From NCBI GenBank assembly GCA_030063045.1, contig JAQSEB010000021.1, forward strand, positions 2,604,001 to 2,668,000: a stretch of 64,000 nucleotides of DNA, in the 5' to 3' direction. This DNA comes from Pratylenchus scribneri. Lineage: Eukaryota; Nematoda; Chromadorea; Rhabditida; Pratylenchidae. The notes beneath the pieces were generated by a model that did not search any database, had not been told where the DNA came from, and saw only the letters and a program-made list of their open reading frames with translations. A program made the position numbers and the translations under genes. Positions 47,501 to 61,390 of this stretch are shown here, piece after piece. Position 1 is the first letter of the stretch. Each line of letters begins with the position of its first letter.

Positions 47501-50500
47501 TTTTCTGCCCCTTTTTTTCTGCCCCATTTCTGCCCCTTTTTTTCTGCCCCATTTCTGCCCCCTTTTTTTCCTGCCCCTTTTTTTCTGCCCTTTTTTTCTG
47601 CCCCATTTCTGTCCCTTTTTTCTGCCCCTTTTTTCTGCCCCTTTTTTTCTGCCCCTTTTTTCTGCCCCTTTTTTTCTGCCCCATTTCTGCCCTTTTTTTC
47701 TGCCCCATTTCTGCCCCTTTTTTACTGCCCCATTTCTGCCTCATTTCTGTCCCTTTTTTTCTGCCCCTTTTTTCTGCCCCTTTTTTTCTGCCCCATTTCT
47801 GCCCCTTTTTTTCTGCCCCATTTCTGCCCCCTTTTTTTCCTGCCCCTTTTTTTCTGCCCCTTTTTTTCTGCCCCTTTTTTTCTGCCCCTTTTTTTCTGCC
47901 CTTTTTTTCTGCCCCATTTCTGTCCCTTTTTTCTGCCCCTTTTTTCTGCCCCTTTTTTTCTGCCCCTTTTTTCTGCCCCTTTTTTTCTGCCCCATTTCTG
48001 CCCTTTTTTTCTGCCCCATTTCTGCCCCTTTTTTCTGCCCCTTTTTTTCTGCCCCTTTTTTTCTGCCCCATTTCTGCCCCCTTTTTTTCTGCCCCTTTTT
48101 TCAGCCCTATTTCAGCCCCTTTTTTTCTGCCCCATTTCTGCCCCTTTTTTTCTGCCCCATTTCTGCCCCTTTTTTTCTGCCCCATTTCTGCCCCTTTTTT
48201 TCTGCCCCATTTCTGCCCCCTTTTTTTCTGCCCCATTTCTGCCCCTTTTTTTCTGCCCCTTTTTTTCTGCCCCTTTTTTTCTGCCCCATTTCTGCCCCTT
48301 TTTTTCTGCCCCCTTTTTTTCTGCCCCTTTTTTCTGCCCCATTTTTGCCCCCTTTTTTTCTGCCCCTTTTTTCTGCCCCATTTCTGTCCCTTTTTTCTGC
48401 CCCTTTTTTCTGCCCCTTTTTTTCTGCCCCTTTTTTCTGCCCCTTTTTTTCTGCCCCATTTCTGCCCTTTTTTTCTGCCCCATTTCTGCCCCTTTTTTAC
48501 TGCCCCATTTCTGCCTCATTTCTGCCCTTTTTTTCTGCCCCATTTCTGCCCCTTTTTTACTGCCCCATTTCTGCCTCATTTCTGTCCCTTTTTTTCTGCC
48601 CCTTTTTTCTGCCCCTTTTTTTCTGCCCCATTTCTGCCCCTTTTTTTCTGCCCCATTTCTGTCCCTTTTTTTCTGCCCCTTTTTTCTGCCCCTTTTTTTC
48701 TGCCCCTTTTTTCTGCCCCTTTTTTTCTGCCCCATTTCTGCCCTTTTTTTCTGCCCCATTTCTGCCCCTTTTTTACTGCCCCATTTCTGCCTCATTTCTG
48801 TCCCTTTTTTTCTGCCCCTTTTTTCTGCCCCTTTTTTTCTGCCCCATTTCTGCCCCTTTTTTTCTGCCCCATTTCTGCCCCCTTTTTTTCCTGCCCCTTT
48901 TTTTCTGCCCCTTTTTTTCTGCCCCATTTCTGTCCCTTTTTTCTGCCCCTTTTTTCTGCCCCTTTTTTTCTGCCCCTTTTTTCTGCCCCTTTTTTTCTGC
49001 CCCATTTCTGCCCCTTTTTTTCTGCCCCATTTCTGCCCCCTTTTTTTCCTGCCCCTTTTTTTCTGCCCCTTTTTTTCTGCCCCATTTCTGTCCCTTTTTT
49101 CTGCCCCTTTTTTCTGCCCCTTTTTTTCTGCCCCTTTTTTCTGCCCCTTTTTTTCTGCCCCTTTTTTTCTGCCCCATTTCTGTCCCTTTTTTCTGCCCCT
49201 TTTTTCTGCCCCTTTTTTTCTGCCCCTTTTTTCTGCCCCTTTTTTTCTGCCCCATTTCTGCCCCTTTTTTTCTGCCCCATTTCTGCCCCCTTTTTTTCCT
49301 GCCCCTTTTTTTCTGCCCTTTTTTTCTGCCCCATTTCTGTCCCTTTTTTCTGCCCCTTTTTTCTGCCCCTTTTTTTCTGCCCCTTTTTTCTGCCCCTTTT
49401 TTTCTGCCCCATTTCTGCCCCTTTTTTTCTGCCCCATTTCTGCCCCTTTTTTTCTGCCCCATTTCTGCCCCTTTTTTTCTGCCCCTTTTTTCTGCCCCTT
49501 TTTTTCTGCCCCTTTTTTCAGCCCTATTTCAGCCCCTTTTTTTCTGCCCCATTTCTGCCCCCTTTTTTTCCTGCCCCTTTTTTTCTGCCCCTTTTTTTCT
49601 GCCCCATTTCTGCCCCCTTTTTTCTGCCCCTTTTTTCTGCCCCATTTCTGCCCCTTTTTTTCTGCCCCATTTCTGCCCCTTTTTTTCTGCCCCATTTCTG
49701 CCCCCTTTTTTTCTGCCCCATTTCTGCCCCTTTTTTTCTGCCCCATTTCTGCCCCTTTTTTTCTGCCCCATTTCTGCCCCCTTTTTTTCCTGCCCCTTTT
49801 TTTCTGCCCCTTTTTTTCTGCCCCATTTCTGTCCCTTTTTTCTGCCCCTTTTTTCTGCCCCTTTTTTTCTGCCCCTTTTTTCTGCCCCTTTTTTTCTGCC
49901 CCATTTCTGCCCCTTTTTTTCTGCCCCATTTCTGCCCCCTTTTTTTCCTGCCCCTTTTTTTCTGCCCCTTTTTTTCTGCCCCATTTCTGTCCCTTTTTTC
50001 TGCCCCTTTTTTCTGCCCCTTTTTTTCTGCCCCTTTTTTCTGCCCCTTTTTTTCTGCCCCTTTTTTTCTGCCCCATTTCTGTCCCTTTTTTCTGCCCCTT
50101 TTTTCTGCCCCTTTTTTTCTGCCCCTTTTTTCTGCCCCTTTTTTTCTGCCCCATTTCTGCCCCTTTTTTTCTGCCCCATTTCTGCCCCCTTTTTTTCCTG
50201 CCCCTTTTTTTCTGCCCTTTTTTTCTGCCCCATTTCTGTCCCTTTTTTCTGCCCCTTTTTTCTGCCCCTTTTTTTCTGCCCCTTTTTTCTGCCCCTTTTT
50301 TTCTGCCCCATTTCTGCCCTTTTTTTCTGCCCCATTTCTGCCCCTTTTTTACTGCCCCATTTCTGCCTCATTTCTGTCCCTTTTTTTCTGCCCCTTTTTT
50401 CTGCCCCTTTTTTTCTGCCCCATTTCTGCCCCTTTTTTTCTGCCCCATTTCTGCCCCCTTTTTTTCCTGCCCCTTTTTTTCTGCCCCTTTTTTTCTGCCC

Positions 50501-51629
50501 CATTTCTGCCCCTTTTTTTCTGCCCTTTTTTTCTGCCCCATTTCTGTCCCTTTTTTCTGCCCCTTTTTTCTGCCCCTTTTTTTCTGCCCCTTTTTTCTGC
50601 CCCTTTTTTTCTGCCCCATTTCTGCCCTTTTTTTCTGCCCCATTTCTGCCCCTTTTTTCTGCCCCTTTTTTTCTGCCCCTTTTTTTCTGCCCCATTTCTG
50701 CCCCCTTTTTTTCTGCCCCTTTTTTCAGCCCTATTTCAGCCCCTTTTTTTCTGCCCCATTTCTGCCCCTTTTTTTCTGCCCCATTTCTGCCCCTTTTTTT
50801 CTGCCCCATTTCTGCCCCTTTTTTTCTGCCCCATTTCTGCCCCCTTTTTTTCTGCCCCATTTCTGCCCCTTTTTTTCTGCCCCTTTTTTTCTGCCCCTTT
50901 TTTTCTGCCCCATTTCTGCCCCTTTTTTTCTGCCCCCTTTTTTTCTGCCCCTTTTTTCTGCCCCATTTTTGCCCCCTTTTTTTCTGCCCCTTTTTTCTGC
51001 CCCATTTCTGTCCCTTTTTTCTGCCCCTTTTTTCTGCCCCTTTTTTTCTGCCCCTTTTTTCTGCCCCTTTTTTTCTGCCCCATTTCTGCCCTTTTTTTCT
51101 GCCCCATTTCTGCCCCTTTTTTACTGCCCCATTTCTGCCTCATTTCTGCCCTTTTTTTCTGCCCCATTTCTGCCCCTTTTTTACTGCCCCATTTCTGCCT
51201 CATTTCTGTCCCTTTTTTTCTGCCCCTTTTTTCTGCCCCTTTTTTTCTGCCCCATTTCTGCCCCTTTTTTTCTGCCCCATTTCTGTCCCTTTTTTTCTGC
51301 CCCTTTTTTCTGCCCCTTTTTTTCTGCCCCTTTTTTCTGCCCCTTTTTTTCTGCCCCATTTCTGCCCTTTTTTTCTGCCCCATTTCTGCCCCTTTTTTAC
51401 TGCCCCATTTCTGCCTCATTTCTGTCCCTTTTTTTCTGCCCCTTTTTTCTGCCCCTTTTTTTCTGCCCCATTTCTGCCCCTTTTTTTCTGCCCCATTTCT
51501 GCCCCCTTTTTTTCCTGCCCCTTTTTTTCTGCCCCTTTTTTTCTGCCCCATTTCTGTCCCTTTTTTCTGCCCCTTTTTTCTGCCCCTTTTTTTCTGCCCC
51601 TTTTTTCTGCCCCTTTTTTTCTGCCCCAT
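41556..51629. repeat. Higher-order duplications, 3464-bp and related offsets
   Basis: The rare marker CATTTTTGCCCCC lies at 41606, 43253, 45070, 46717, 48340 and 50964 (steps 1647, 1817, 1647, 1623 and 2624). The CAGCCCTATTTCAG marker recurs at about 43014, 44737, 46478, 48101, 49518 and 50725. Segment 43025-43918 is repeated at 46489-47382 and at 50736-51629. The 1647+1817 pair forms a 3464-bp unit present twice in tandem. Confidence 0.88.
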
Positions 51630-54600
51630 TTCTGCCCCTTTTTTTCTGCCCCATTTCTGCCCCCTTTTTTTCCTGCCCCTTTTTTTCTGCCCCTTTTTTT
51701 CTGCCCCATTTCTGTCCCTTTTTTCTGCCCCTTTTTTCTGCCCCTTTTTTTCTGCCCCTTTTTTCTGCCCCTTTTTTTCTGCCCCTTTTTTTCTGCCCCA
51801 TTTCTGTCCCTTTTTTCTGCCCCTTTTTTCTGCCCCTTTTTTTCTGCCCCTTTTTTCTGCCCCTTTTTTTCTGCCCCATTTCTGCCCCTTTTTTTCTGCC
51901 CCATTTCTGCCCCCTTTTTTTCCTGCCCCTTTTTTTCTGCCCTTTTTTTCTGCCCCATTTCTGTCCCTTTTTTCTGCCCCTTTTTTCTGCCCCTTTTTTT
52001 CTGCCCCTTTTTTCTGCCCCTTTTTTTCTGCCCCATTTCTGCCCTTTTTTTCTGCCCCATTTCTGCCCCTTTTTTACTGCCCCATTTCTGCCTCATTTCT
52101 GTCCCTTTTTTTCTGCCCCTTTTTTCTGCCCCTTTTTTTCTGCCCCATTTCTGCCCCTTTTTTTCTGCCCCATTTCTGCCCCCTTTTTTTCCTGCCCCTT
52201 TTTTTCTGCCCCTTTTTTTCTGCCCCATTTCTGCCCCCTTTTTTCTGCCCCTTTTTTCTGCCCCATTTCTGCCCCTTTTTTTCTGCCCCATTTCTGCCCC
52301 TTTTTTTCTGCCCCATTTCTGCCCCCTTTTTTTCTGCCCCATTTCTGCCCCTTTTTTTCTGCCCCATTTCTGCCCCTTTTTTTCTGCCCCATTTCTGCCC
52401 CTTTTTTTCTGCCCCTTTTTTCTGCCCCTTTTTTTCTGCCCCTTTTTTTCTGCCCCATTTCTGCCCCTTTTTTCTGCCCCTTTTTTTCTGCCCCATTTCT
52501 GCCCCTTTTTTTCTGCCCCTCTTTTTCTGCCCCTTTTTTTCTGCCCCTTTTTTCTGCCCCTTTTTTTCTGCCCCATTTCTGCCCCTTTTTTTCTGCCCCT
52601 TTTTTTCTGCCCCATTTCTGCCCCTTTTTTCTGCCCCTTTTTTTCTGCCCCATTTCTGCCCCTTTTTTCTGCCCCCTTTTTTTCCTGCCCCTTTTTTTCT
52701 GCCCCTTTTTTTCTGCCCCATTTCTGCCCCCTTTTTTCTGCCCCTTTTTTTCTGCCCCATTTCTGCCCCTTTTTTCTGCCCCCTTTTTTTCCTGCCCCTT
52801 TTTTTCTGCCCCTTTTTTTCTGCCCCATTTCTGCCCCTTTTTTTCTGCCCCATTTCTGCCCCTTTTTTTCTGCCCCTTTTTTCTGCCCCTTTTTTTCTGC
52901 CCCTTTTTTTCTGCCCCATTTCTGCCCCTTTTTTCTGCCCCTTTTTTTCTGCCCCATTTCTGCCCCTTTTTTTCTGCCCCTCTTTTTCTGCCCCTTTTTT
53001 TCTGCCCCTTTTTTCTGCCCCTTTTTTTCTGCCCCATTTCTGCCCCTTTTTTTCTGCCCCTTTTTTTCTGCCCCATTTCTGCCCCTTTTTTCTGCCCCTT
53101 TTTTTCTGCCCCATTTCTGCCCCTTTTTTCTGCCCCCTTTTTTTCCTGCCCCTTTTTTTCTGCCCCTTTTTTTCTGCCCCATTTCTGCCCCCTTTTTTCT
53201 GCCCCTTTTTTTCTGCCCCATTTCTGCCCCTTTTTTCTGCCCCCTTTTTTTCCTGCCCCTTTTTTTCTGCCCCTTTTTTTCTGCCCCATTTCTGCCCCCT
53301 TTTTTCTGCCCCTTTTTTCTGCCCCATTTCTGCCCCTTTTTTTCTGCCCCATTTCTGCCCCTTTTTTTCTGCCCCATTTCTGCCCCCTTTTTTTCTGCCC
53401 CATTTCTGCCCCTTTTTTTCTGCCCCATTTCTGCCCCTTTTTTTCTGCCCCATTTCTGCCCCTTTTTTTCTGCACTTTTTTTCTGCCCCATTTCTGCCCC
53501 CTTTTTTTCTGCCCCTTTTTTCTGCCCCATTTCTGCCCCTTTTTTTCTGCCCCTTTTTTTCTGCCCCATTTCTGCCCCTTTTTTTCTGCCCCCTTTTTTT
53601 TCTGCCCCATTTCTGCCCCTTTTTTTCTGCCCCTTTTTTTCTGTCCCATTTCTGCCCCTTTTTTTCTGCACCTTTTTTTCTGCCCCATTTCTGCCCCCTT
53701 TTTTTCTGCCCCTTTTTTCTGCCGCATTTCTGCCCCTTTTTTTCTGCCCCATTTCTGCCCCCTTTTTTTCCTGCCCCTTTTTTTCTGCCCGATTTCTGTC
53801 CCTTTTTTCTGCCCCTTTTTTCTGCCCCTTTTTTTCTGCCCCTTTTTTCTGCCCCTTTTTTTCTGCCCCATTTCTGCCCTTTTTTTCTGCCCCATTTCTG
53901 CCCCTTTTTTACTGCCCCATTTCTGCCTCATTTCTGTCCCTTTTTTTCTGCCCCTTTTTTCTGCCCCATTTCTGCCCCTTTTTTTCTGCCCCTTTTTTTC
54001 TGCCCCATTTCTGCCCCTTTTTTTCTGCCCCCTTTTTTTTCTGCCCCATTTCTGCCCCTTTTTTTCTGCCCCTTTTTTTCTGTCCCATTTCTGCCCCTTT
54101 TTTTCTGCACCTTTTTTTCTGCCCCATTTCTGCCCCCTTTTTTTCTGCCCCTTTTTTCTGCCGCATTTCTGCCCCTTTTTTTCTGCCCCATTTCTGCCCC
54201 CTTTTTTTCCTGCCCCTTTTTTTCTGCCCGATTTCTGCCCCTTTTTTTCTGCCCCTTTTTTCTGCCCCTTTTTTTCTGCCCCTTTTTTCTGCCCCTTTTT
54301 TTCTGCCCCATTTCTGCCCTTTTTTTCTGCCCCATTTCTGCCCCTTTTTTACTGCCCCATTTCTGCCTCATTTCTGTCCCTTTTTTTCTGCCCCTTTTTT
54401 CTGCCCCTTTTTTTCTGCCCCATTTCTGCCCCTTTTTTTCTGCCCCATTTCTGCCCCCTTTTTTCTGCCCCTTTTTTCTGCCCCATTTCTGCCCCTTTTT
54501 TTCTGCCCCATTTCTGCCCCTTTTTTTCTGCCCCATTTCTGCCCCCTTTTTTTCTGCCCCATTTCTGCCCCTTTTTTTCTGCCCCATTTCTGCCCCTTTT

Positions 54601-57053
54601 TTTCTGCCCCATTTCTGCCCCTTTTTTTCTGCCCCTTTTTTCTGCCCCTTTTTTTCTGCCCCTTTTTTTCTGCCCCATTTCTGCCCCTTTTTTCTGCCCC
54701 TTTTTTTCTGCCCCATTTCTGCCCCTTTTTTTCTGCCCCTTTTTTTCTGCCCCATTTCTGCCCCTTTTTTACTGCCCCATTTCTGCCTCATTTCTGTCCC
54801 TTTTTTTCTGCCCCTTTTTTCTGCCCCTTTTTTTCTGCCCCATTTCTGCCCCTTTTTTTCTGCCCCATTTCTGCCTCATTTCTGTCCCTTTTTTTCTGCC
54901 CCTTTTTTCTGCCCCTTTTTTTCTGCCCCATTTCTGCCCCTTTTTTTCTGCCCCATTTCTGCCCCCTTTTTTTCCTGCCCCATTTCTGCCCCTTTTTTTC
55001 TGCCCCATTTCTGCCCCTTTTTTTCTGCCCCATTTCTGCCCCTTTTTTTCTGCCCCTTTTTTCTGCCCCTTTTTTTCTGCCCCTTTTTTTCTGCCCCATT
55101 TCTGCCCCTTTTTTCTGCCCCTTTTTTTCTGCCCCATTTCTGCCCCTTTTTTCTGCCCCTTTTTTTCTGCCCCATTTCTGCCCCTTTTTTTCTGCCCCAT
55201 TTCTGCCTCATTTCTGTCCCTTTTTTTCTGCCCCTTTTTTCTGCCCCTTTTTTTCTGCCCCATTTCTGCCCCTTTTTTTCTGCCCCATTTCTGCCCCCTT
55301 TTTTTCCTGCCCCTTTTTTTCTGCCCCTTTTTTTTCTGCTCCATTTCTGCCCCCTTTTTTCTGCCCCTTTTTTCTGCCCCATTTCTGCCCCTTTTTTTCT
55401 GCCCCATTTCTGCCCCTTTTTTTCTGCCCCATTTCTGCCCCCTTTTTTTCTGCCCTTTTTTCTGCCCCATTTCTGCCCCCTTTTTTTCTGCCCCTTTTTT
55501 TCTGCCCCTCTTTTTCTGCCCCTTTTTTTCTGCCCCTTTTTTCTGCCCCTTTTTTTCTGCCCCTTTTTTTCTGCCCCATTTCTGCCCCCTTTTTTCTGCC
55601 CCATTTCTGCCCCTTTTTTTCTGCCCCATTTCTGCCCCTTTTTTTCTGCCCCATTTCTGCCCCCTTTTTTTCTGCCCCATTTCTGCCCCTTTTTTTCTGC
55701 CCCATTTCTGCCCCTTTTTTTCTGCCCCATTTCTGCCCCCTTTTTTTCTGCCCCATTTCTGCCCCTTTTTTTCTGCCCCATTTCTGCCTCCTTTTTTTCT
55801 GCCCCTTTTTTCTGCCCCATTTCTGCCCCCTTTTTTTCTGCCCCTTTTTTTCTGCCCCTCTTTTTCTGCCCCTTTTTTTCTGCCCCATTTCTGCCCCTTT
55901 TTTTCTGCCCCCTTTTTTTCTGCCCCATTTCTGCCCCTTTTTTTCTGCCCCTTTTTTCTGCCCCTTTTTTTCTGCCCCATTTCTGCCCCTTTTTTTCTGT
56001 CCCATTTCTGCCCCTTTTTTTCTGCACCTTTTTTTCTGCCCCATTTCTGCCCCTTTTTTTCTGCCCCTTTTTTCTGTCCCATTTCTGCCCCTTTTTTTCT
56101 GCACTTTTTTTCTGCCCCATTTCTGCCCCCTTTTTTTCTGCCCCTTTTTTCTGCCCCATTTCTGCCCCTTTTTTTCTGCCCCTTTTTTTCTGCCCCATTT
56201 CTGCCCCTTTTTTTCTGCCCCCTTTTTTTTCTGCCCCATTTCTGCCCCTTTTTTTCTGCCCCTTTTTTTCTGCCCCTTTTTTTCTGCCCCATTTCTGCCC
56301 CTTTTTTCTGCCCCTTTTTTTCTGCCCCATTTCTGCCCCTTTTTTCTGCCCCCTTTTTTTCCTGCCCCTTTTTTTCTGCCCCTTTTTTTCTGCCCCATTT
56401 CTGCCCCCTTTTTTCTGCCCCATTTCTGCCCCTTTTTTTCTGCCCCATTTCTGCCCCTTTTTTTCTGCCCCTTTTTTTCTGTCCCATTTCTGCCCCTTTT
56501 TTTCTGCACCTTTTTTTCTGCCCCATTTCTGCCCCTTTTTTTCTGCCCCTTTTTTCTGTCCCATTTCTGCCCCTTTTTTTCTGCACTTTTTTTCTGCCCC
56601 ATTTCTGCCCCCTTTTTTTCTGCCCCTTTTTTCTGCCCCATTTCTGCCCCTTTTTTTCTGCCCCTTTTTTTCTGCCCCATTTCTGCCCCTTTTTTTCTGC
56701 CCCCTTTTTTTTCTGCCCCATTTCTGCCCCTTTTTTTCTGCCCCTTTTTTTCTGTCCCATTTCTGCCCCTTTTTTTCTGCACCTTTTTTTCTGCCCCCTT
56801 TTTTTCTGCCCCTTTTTTCTGCCGCATTTCTGCCCCTTTTTTTCTGCCCCATTTCTGCCCCCTTTTTTTCCTGCCCCTTTTTTTCTGCCCGATTTCTGCC
56901 CCTTTTTTTCTGCCCCATTTCTGCCCCTTTTTTTTCTGCCCCTTTTTTCTGCCCCATTTCTGCCCCCTTTTTTTCTGCCCCTTTTTTCTGCCCGATTTCT
57001 GCCCCTTTTTTTCTGCCCCTTTTTTTTCTGCCATTTTTTTCTGCACCTTTTTT

Positions 57054-57219
57054 CTGCCCCCTTTTTTTCCTGCCCCATTTCTGCCCCTTTTTTCTGCCCC
57101 CTTTTTTTCCTGCCCCATTTCTGCCCCTTTTTTCTGCCCCCTTTTTTTCCTGCCCCATTTCTGCCCCTTTTTTCTGCCCCCTTTTTTTCCTGCCCCATTT
57201 CTGCCCCTTTTTTCTGCCC
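57054..57219. repeat. 40-bp unit sub-array, about 4 copies
   Basis: The unit is CTGCCCCCTTTTTTTC + CTGCCCCATTT + CTGCCCCTTTTTT (16 + 11 + 13 bp). This is the first clean run of the unit that dominates the distal array. Confidence 0.9.
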
Positions 57220-58516
57220 CATTTCTGCCACTTTTTTCTGCCCCTTTTTTTCTGCCCCATTTCTGCCCCCTTTTTTTCCTGCCCCTTTTTTTCTGCCCGA
57301 TTTCTGCCCCTTTTTTTCTGCCCCATTTCTGCCCCTTTTTTTTCTGCCCCATTTCTGCCCCTTTTTTTCTGCCCCTTTTTTTCTGCCCCATTTCTGCCCC
57401 TTTTTTTCTGCCCCTTTTTTTCTGCCCCATTTCTGCCCCTTTTTTCTGCCCCTTTTTTTCTGCCCCTTTTTTTCTGCCCCATTTCTGCCCCCTTTTTTTC
57501 TGCCCCTTTTTTCTGCCCCATTTCTGCCCCTTTTTTTCTGCCCCTTTTTTCTGCCCTTTTTTCTGCCCCATTTCTGCCCCATTTCTGCCCCTTTTTTCTG
57601 CCCCTTTTTTTCTGCCCCTTTTTTTCTGCCCCTTTTTTTCTGCCCCATTTCTGCCCCTTTTTTTCTGCCCCATTTCTGCCCCCTTTTTTCTGCCCCCTTT
57701 TTTTCCTGCCCCATTTCTGCCCCATTTCTGCCCCTTTTTTTCTGCCCCTTTTTTTCTGCCCCTTTTCTGCCCCTTTTTTTCTGCCCCATTTCTGCCCCCT
57801 TTTTTTCTGCCCCTTTTTTCTGCCCCATTTCTGCCCCCTTTTTTTCTGCCCCTTTTTTTCTGCCCCTTTTTTTCTGCACCTTTTTTTCTGCCCCCTTTTT
57901 TTCTGCCCCTTTTTTCTGCCGCATTTCTGCCCCTTTTTTTCTGCCCCATTTCTGCCCCCTTTTTTTCCTGCCCCTTTTTTTCTGCCCGATTTCTGCCCCT
58001 TTTTTTCTGCCCCATTTCTGCCCCTTTTTTCTGCCCCTTTTTTTCTGCCCCTTTTTTTCTGCCCCATTTCTGCCCCTTTTTTTCTGCCCCCTTTTTTTTC
58101 TGCCCCATTTCTGCCCCTTTTTTTCTGCCCCTTTTTTTCTGTCCCATTTCTGCCCCTTTTTTTCTGCACCTTTTTTTCTGCCCCCTTTTTTTCTGCCCCT
58201 TTTTTCTGCCGCATTTCTGCCCCTTTTTTTCTGCCCCATTTCTGCCCCCTTTTTTTCCTGCCCCTTTTTTTCTGCCCGATTTCTGCCCCTTTTTTTCTGC
58301 CCCATTTCTGCCCGATTTCTGCCCCTTTTTTTCTGCCCCTTTTTTTCTGCCCCATTTCTGCCCCTTTTTTTCTGCCCCATTTCTGCCCCCTTTTTTTCTG
58401 CCCCTTTTTTCTGCCCCATTTCTGCCCCCTTTTTTTCTGCCCCTTTTTTTCTGCCCCTTTTTTTCTGCCCCTTTTTTTCTGCCCCATTTCTGCCCCTTTT
58501 TTTCTGCCCCTTTTTT

Positions 58517-59456
58517 CTGCCCCCTTTTTTTCCTGCCCCATTTCTGCCCCTTTTTTCTGCCCCCTTTTTTTCCTGCCCCATTTCTGCCCCTTTTTTCTGC
58601 CCCCTTTTTTTCCTGCCCCATTTCTGCCCCTTTTTTCTGCCCCCTTTTTTTCCTGCCCCATTTCTGCCCCTTTTTTCTGCCCCCTTTTTTTCCTGCCCCA
58701 TTTCTGCCCCTTTTTTCTGCCCCCTTTTTTTCCTGCCCCATTTCTGCCCCTTTTTTCTGCCCCCTTTTTTTCCTGCCCCATTTCTGCCCCTTTTTTCTGC
58801 CCCCTTTTTTTCCTGCCCCATTTCTGCCCCTTTTTTCTGCCCCCTTTTTTTCCTGCCCCATTTCTGCCCCTTTTTTCTGCCCCCTTTTTTTCCTGCCCCA
58901 TTTCTGCCCCTTTTTTCTGCCCCCTTTTTTTCCTGCCCCATTTCTGCCCCTTTTTTCTGCCCCCTTTTTTTCCTGCCCCATTTCTGCCCCTTTTTTCTGC
59001 CCCCTTTTTTTCCTGCCCCATTTCTGCCCCTTTTTTCTGCCCCCTTTTTTTCCTGCCCCATTTCTGCCCCTTTTTTCTGCCCCCTTTTTTTCCTGCCCCA
59101 TTTCTGCCCCTTTTTTCTGCCCCCTTTTTTTCCTGCCCCATTTCTGCCCCTTTTTTCTGCCCCTTTTTTTCTGCCCCATTTCTGCCCCTTTTTTCTGCCC
59201 CCTTTTTTTCCTGCCCCATTTCTGCCCCTTTTTTCTGCCCCCTTTTTTTCCTGCCCCATTTCTGCCCCTTTTTTCTGCCCCCTTTTTTTCCTGCCCCATT
59301 TCTGCCCCTTTTTTCTGCCCTTTTTTTTCCTGCCCCATTTCTGCCCCTTTTTTCTGCCCCCTTTTTTTCCTGCCCCATTTCTGCCCCTTTTTTCTGCCCC
59401 CTTTTTTTCCTGCCCCATTTCTGCCCCTTTTTTCTGCCCCCTTTTTTTCCTGCCCC
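58517..59456. repeat. Homogeneous 40-bp unit sub-array, about 23 copies
   Basis: From 58517 to about 59165 the 40-bp unit repeats without visible change, about 16 times. One shortened module (T7 without the extra CC) interrupts near 59165. Further copies run to 59456, one of them with a C-to-T change near 59321. This is the most uniform part of the window. Confidence 0.92.
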
Positions 59457-61390
59457 TTTTTTTCTGCCCCTTTTTTTCTGCCCCATTTCTGCCCCCTTTT
59501 TTCTGCCCCTTTTTTCTGCCCCATTTCTGCCCCTTTTTTTCTGCCCCATTTCTGCCCCTTTTTTTCTGCCCCATTTCTGCCCCCTTTTTTTCTGCCCCAT
59601 TTCTGCCCCTTTTTTTCTGCCCCATTTCTGCCCCTTTTTTTCTGCCCCATTTCTGCCCCCTTTTTTTCTGCCCCTTTTTTCTGCCCCATTTCTGCCCCTT
59701 TTTTTCTGCCCCTTTTTTTCTGTCCCATTTCTGCCCCTTTTTTTCTGCACCTTTTTTTCTGCCCCATTTCTGCCCCCTTTTTTTCTGCCCTTTTTTTCTG
59801 TCCCATTTCTGCCCCTTTTTTTCTGCACCTTTTTTTCTGCCCCATTTCTGCCCCTTTTTTTCTGCCCCTTTTTTTCTGCCCCATTTCTGCCCCTTTTTTT
59901 CTGCCCCCTTTTTTTCTGCCCCTTTTTTCTGCCCCATTTCTGCCCCCTTTTTTTCTGCCCCTTTTTTTCTGCCCCTTTTTTTCTGCCCCTTTTTTTCTGC
60001 CCCATTTCTGCCCCTTTTTTTCTGCCCCCTTTTTTTCTGCCCCTTTTTTCTGCCCCTTTTTTTCTGCCCCATTACTGCCCCTTTTTTCTGCCCCTTTTTT
60101 TCTGCCCCATTTCTGCCCCTTTTTTTCTGCCCCTTTTTTTCTGCCCCATTTCTGCCCCTTTTTTTCTGCCCCATTTCTGCCTCCTTTTTTTCTGCCCCTT
60201 TTTTCTGCCCCATTTCTGCCCCCTTTTTTTCTGCCCCTTTTTTTCTGCCCCTTTTTTTCTGCCCCTTTTTTTCTGCCCCATTTCTGCCCCTTTTTTTCTG
60301 CCCCCTTTTTTTCTGCCCCTTTTTTCTGCCCCTTTTTTTCTGCCCCATTACTGCCCCTTTTTTCTGCCCCTTTTTTTCTGCCCCATTTCTGCCCCTTTTT
60401 TTCTGCCCCTTTTTTTCTGCCCCATTTCTGCCCCTTTTTTTCTGCCCCTTTTTTTCTGCCCCTCTTTTTCTGCCCCTTTTTTTCTGCCCCATTTCTGCCC
60501 CTTTTTTTCTGCCCCCTTTTTTTCTGCCCCATTTCTGCCCCTTTTTTTCTGCCCCTTTTTTTCTGCCCCATTTCTGCCCCTTTTTTTCTGCCCCTTTTTT
60601 TCTGTCCCATTTCTGCCCCTTTTTTTCTGCACCTTTTTTTCTGCCCCTTTTTTTCTGCCCCATTTCTGCCCCCTTTTTTTCTGCCCCCTTTTTTTCTGCC
60701 CCTTTTTTCTGCCCCATTTCTGCCCCTTTTTTTCTGCCCCTTTTTTTCTGTCCCATTTCTGCCCCTTTTTTTCTGCACCTTTTTTTCTGCCCCATTTCTG
60801 CCCCCTTTTTTTCTGCCCCATTTCTGCCCCTTTTTTTCTGCCCCTTTTTTTCTGCCCCTTTTTTCTGCCCCATTTCTGCCCCCTTTTTTTCTGCCCCTTT
60901 TTTTCTGCCCCTTTTTTTCTGCCCCTTTTTTTCTGCCCCATTTCTGCCCCTTTTTTTCTGCCCCCTTTTTTTCTGCCCCTTTTTTCTGCCCCTTTTTTTC
61001 TGCCCCATTACTGCCCCTTTTTTCTGCCCCTTTTTTTCTGCCCCATTTCTGCCCCTTTTTTTCTGCCCCTTTTTTTCTGCCCCATTTCTGCCCCTTTTTT
61101 TCTGCCCCATTTCTGCCTCCTTTTTTTCTGCCCCTTTTTTCTGCCCCATTTCTGCCCCCTTTTTTTCTGCCCCTTTTTTTCTGCCCCTCTTTTTCTGCCC
61201 CTTTTTTTCTGCCCCATTTCTGCCCCTTTTTTTCTGCCCCCTTTTTTTCTGCCCCATTTCTGCCCCTTTTTTTCTGCCCCTTTTTTTCTGCCCCATTTCT
61301 GCCCCTTTTTTTCTGCCCCTTTTTTTCTGTCCCATTTCTGCCCCTTTTTTTCTGCACCTTTTTTTCTGCCCCTTTTTTTCTGCCCCATTT

